From Tropicibacter sp. Alg240-R139 (GTDB lineage Bacteria; Pseudomonadota; Alphaproteobacteria; Rhodobacterales; Rhodobacteraceae), in contig NZ_UNRA01000003.1 of NCBI RefSeq assembly GCF_900537075.1, forward strand, positions 99,081 to 163,080: DNA of 64,000 nt, read 5' to 3'. Below, piece after piece: positions 62,353-64,000 of this stretch. Position numbers and translations under genes: made by a program. The notes under the pieces were generated by a model, which made no database searches, had not been told where the DNA came from, and saw only the letters and a list, made by a program, of their open reading frames with translations. How positions within the stretch are numbered: the stretch's first letter is position 1; the number at the start of each line of letters is the position of its first letter.

Positions 62353-62586
62353 ATGGGCGTTTTAGGCGTACCAGGCGAATTTGGAACACACATATCTGCA
62401 AACTACGTCAGCGCTTCTGAGGGCCAATGGAATAAGGCGGATGGTCGTCGGCGTGGCGGCCGCCGCTGGGAAGGCGGCGAGAACAAGATCTCAGCCGAGG
62501 ATCTCAAAGAGCTTGGCGAGAAGAATGTTCAGGCCATCGACGATGATAAGATGTTCACCATCGTGCCCCCCCGTTCGGGCCTCTGA
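62353..62586 (+). CDS. Small phage-type protein, possibly Mu gp35-like
   Basis: A 77-residue protein starting MGVLGVPGEFGTHISANYVS, preceded by AGAGG. Charged, glycine- and arginine-rich middle, then ISAEDLKELGEKNVQAIDDD. Its place just before a DUF1320 (Mu gp36-like) fragment, as in Mu-like phages, suggests a gp35-type gene. The family assignment is inference. Confidence 0.5.
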   Translation: MGVLGVPGEFGTHISANYVSASEGQWNKADGRRRGGRRWEGGENKISAEDLKELGEKNVQAIDDDKMFTIVPPRSGL

Positions 62587-62730
62587 ATTCCAAGCGAAAG
62601 CCCTGGGCTGATCCGGCAAAGGTGACAGAACCCTGACCGGGGACCTAAGCGAGTAGATCAGAGCGACGGAGCTGATGACAGGCCGTGACAGCCGGGAGAG
62701 ACCGGCACCCCACCAAACCGGAGCAAGATT

Positions 62731-63006
62731 ATGACCTATGCCACCGTCGATGATCTGAAGAACGTCATCCCGGCGCGCGACCTCGCGGTCCTGACCGATC
62801 GGGACGGCCCCGCCGATACCATCAACGACGCAGCCCTGACAGAAGCGCTTGATGATGACGCCGCAACGATCGACAGTTACATCTCAAAGCAGCTCAGCTC
62901 TGAAGACCTGCCCCTGAGCGATGCAAGCCGCAGGGTGTTCGATGCGTGGCATCAGTGTGTGGGACAAGACGGAAGGAGTTCGGCCAATTCGCGGCGCATT
63001 CCGTAA
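62731..63006 (+). pseudogene. DUF1320 (Mu gp36-like) fragment fused to foreign sequence
   Basis: The first 70 or so residues (MTYATVDDLKNVIPARDLAV, then LTDRDGPADTINDAALTEAL and SYISKQ) match the Mu gp36-like head-tail protein family. GGAG stands upstream of the ATG. The family C-terminus is absent; from about 62930 the frame runs through DNA from another gene, in the wrong frame. So the ORF is a chimera. Confidence 0.75.
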
Positions 63007-63030
63007 CCAGGCCGAGTTTATCGTCTGGGG
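62945..63030 (+). pseudogene. Phage DNA methylase fragment
   Basis: In the frame starting at 62945: RGISVWDKTEGVRPIRGAFR, then NQAEFIVWG. This is a conserved part of phage-type DNA (adenine-N6) methyltransferases. It is joined to the DUF1320 fragment on the left and cut by the IS5-family end on the right. Confidence 0.65.
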
Positions 63031-63734
63031 GGCTTTGTTGCACAAATGTGCTGAAGGGATTCATTGTATGAATCCAGCGTGATAGCCGAGGGGGATGAGC
63101 AATTGGGCCCCTACAAAGTATAAGACCAAGAATTGGTCATCTTACAATGGCAGCTTGAAGCGGCGCGGATCGCTGTCGATCTGGTTTGATCCGGAGATGG
63201 TTTGGACACCGTCGCCAAGCGGCAAACGAGGTCGGCAACAGCAATTCAGCGACGCCGCCATTCAGACTTGTCTGACGTTGAAGGTCCTGTTTGGCATGCC
63301 GCTTCGGCAGACAACTGGGTTCGTCCAGAGCTTGCTGCTGTTGGTCGGTCTGGACTGGACCGTGCCGGACCTCAGCACCCTATGTTGCCGCCAGAGAACA
63401 CTGAATGTGGACCTGTCATATCGAGGTTCCAAGGGTCCATTGGACCTCCTTATCGACAGCACAGGCATCAAAGCCGAAGGTGAAGGTGAGTGGAATGCCC
63501 GCAAGCACGGTGGCTCCAAACGCCGCATCTGGCGCAAGATACATATAGGAGTTGATGAAGAAACGCTGGAGGTTCGGGCAGTCGAAGTCACCGGCAGTAA
63601 CATCGGGGATGCGCCCATGCTGCCAGAACTTCTGAACCAAATCCCGCCCGATCAGGACATCGGAAGCGTCAAAGCCGATGGGGCATATGACACGCGTAAA
63701 TGCCACGAGGCGATTGCCGCCAGAGGTGCCCATG

Positions 63735-63775
63735 CGCTCGCCATTGTGCTCGAACCAATGGCGCACAAGGCTCGC
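63735..63775 (+). repeat. Short insert with pseudoknot-like pairing in the IS5 transposase
   Basis: GCCATTG (63740-63746) pairs with CAATGGC (63756-63762), and TGC (63747-63749) can pair with GCA (63763-63765), a crossing arrangement. The insert separates ARGAHA from PPRKNA in the transposase. It is not clearly related to the 41-nt element. Confidence 0.6.
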
Positions 63776-63924
63776 TCCCGCCACGCAAGAATGCCAAGCC
63801 CTGGAAACCGACGAGTGACGGAGCGATTGCCCGTAACCATGCGGTCAATGCGCAACGATATCTGGGCCGCACCGTGTGGCGACGTTGGAGCGGATACCAC
63901 CGCCGAAGTCGTGTCGAAACGAAA

Positions 63925-63965
63925 CCTCTCGGGATCATGCCGCGCATAACCCTGCCGGTCAGCGG
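63925..63965 (+). repeat. 41-nt palindromic insert, copy 2
   Basis: CCTCTCGGGA at 63925, then TCATGC-CGC-GCATAA, CCC and TGCCGGTCAGCGG. Same length as the insert at 58203-58243, and 32 of 41 positions agree. Two differences (positions 11/25 and 13/23) are compensatory in the first stem; 12/24 is not. It interrupts the transposase between VETK and the expected MHC. Confidence 0.8.
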
Positions 63966-64000
63966 ATGCATTGTATGAAACTGCTCGGCCAATCTGTGAT

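Larger units (their letters stand above)
63095..63978 (+). pseudogene. IS5-family transposase, disrupted by two inserts
   Basis: The N-terminal part (SLKRRGSLSIWFDPEM, then GRQQQFSDAAIQTCLTLKVL and LLIDSTGIKAEGEGEW) and the later KIHIGVDEETLEVRAVEV match IS5-family transposases. After ARGAHA the frame enters a 40-nt insert, and the true continuation (PPRKNAKPWKPTSDGAIARN, SGYHRRSRVETK) is in another frame to 63924. A second insert of 41 nt follows at 63925-63965. The product cannot be active. Confidence 0.88.
63031..64000 (+). mobile_element. IS5-family insertion sequence (right end outside the window)
   Basis: The left end begins GGCTTTGTTGCACAAATGTG at about 63031, a typical IS5-group terminal sequence. 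It carries one transposase gene, which is broken. The right end is not in the window. Confidence 0.85.

Noticed and set aside
1..64000. CRISPR arrays or cas genes
   Set aside because: No regularly spaced short repeats and no Cas-like protein were seen anywhere in the window.

Overview
The window looks like a chromosomal segment of an alphaproteobacterium of the Rhodobacteraceae (Roseobacter group). I infer this from the high G+C coding sequence, from families typical of that group (DUF6638, DUF1523, a long GlcNAc-transferase of DUF5928 type, HupE/UreJ with a transmembrane anchor protein) and from the housekeeping genes present. No species is claimed.

Layout. 1-18 kb is mostly core metabolism: a GNAT remnant, VOC protein, methionine aminopeptidase, HAD phosphatase, rsmD, a ferredoxin-reductase-like flavoprotein, peroxiredoxin, phhB, glycerophosphodiesterase, RidA, mlaA-mlaC (outer-membrane lipid asymmetry), a class A penicillin-binding protein, glnK-amtB (ammonium uptake), an aromatic/aspartate aminotransferase with sseA, and a histidine-rich/HupE/anchor trio that may handle a metal. 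18-23 kb holds smpB, two regulator-associated genes, a sulfotransferase and a large GlcNAc-transferase. 23.3-30.7 kb is a compact minus-strand cluster of eight genes: a coiled-coil protein, small membrane proteins, an AAA+ ATPase, DUF6638, DUF1523 and unknowns. It is the best candidate here for an undescribed multi-protein system. 31-38 kb has a glycine amidinotransferase facing a creatinase, an NAD-dependent semialdehyde dehydrogenase, a globin, an Hsp70-type ATPase and an Hsp20 chaperone with a probable ROSE RNA thermometer. 38-45 kb has tandem trypsin-like proteases, an iron alcohol dehydrogenase and glcDEF behind a GntR-type palindrome. 45-57 kb carries DUF599, rlmH, rsfS and a leuC / leuD / leuB set interrupted by unrelated genes.

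From tRNA-Pro (57.4 kb) to the end the window is accessory and decayed: an integrase tail, an IS3-family element with a broken orfB, a class II Fic protein, tRNA-Asn plus an inverted copy of its 3' end, Mu-like phage scraps and a broken IS5-family element running off the window. The two transposase genes, from unrelated IS families, each contain a related 41-nt palindromic insert with compensatory base changes. This suggests a small structured mobile element.
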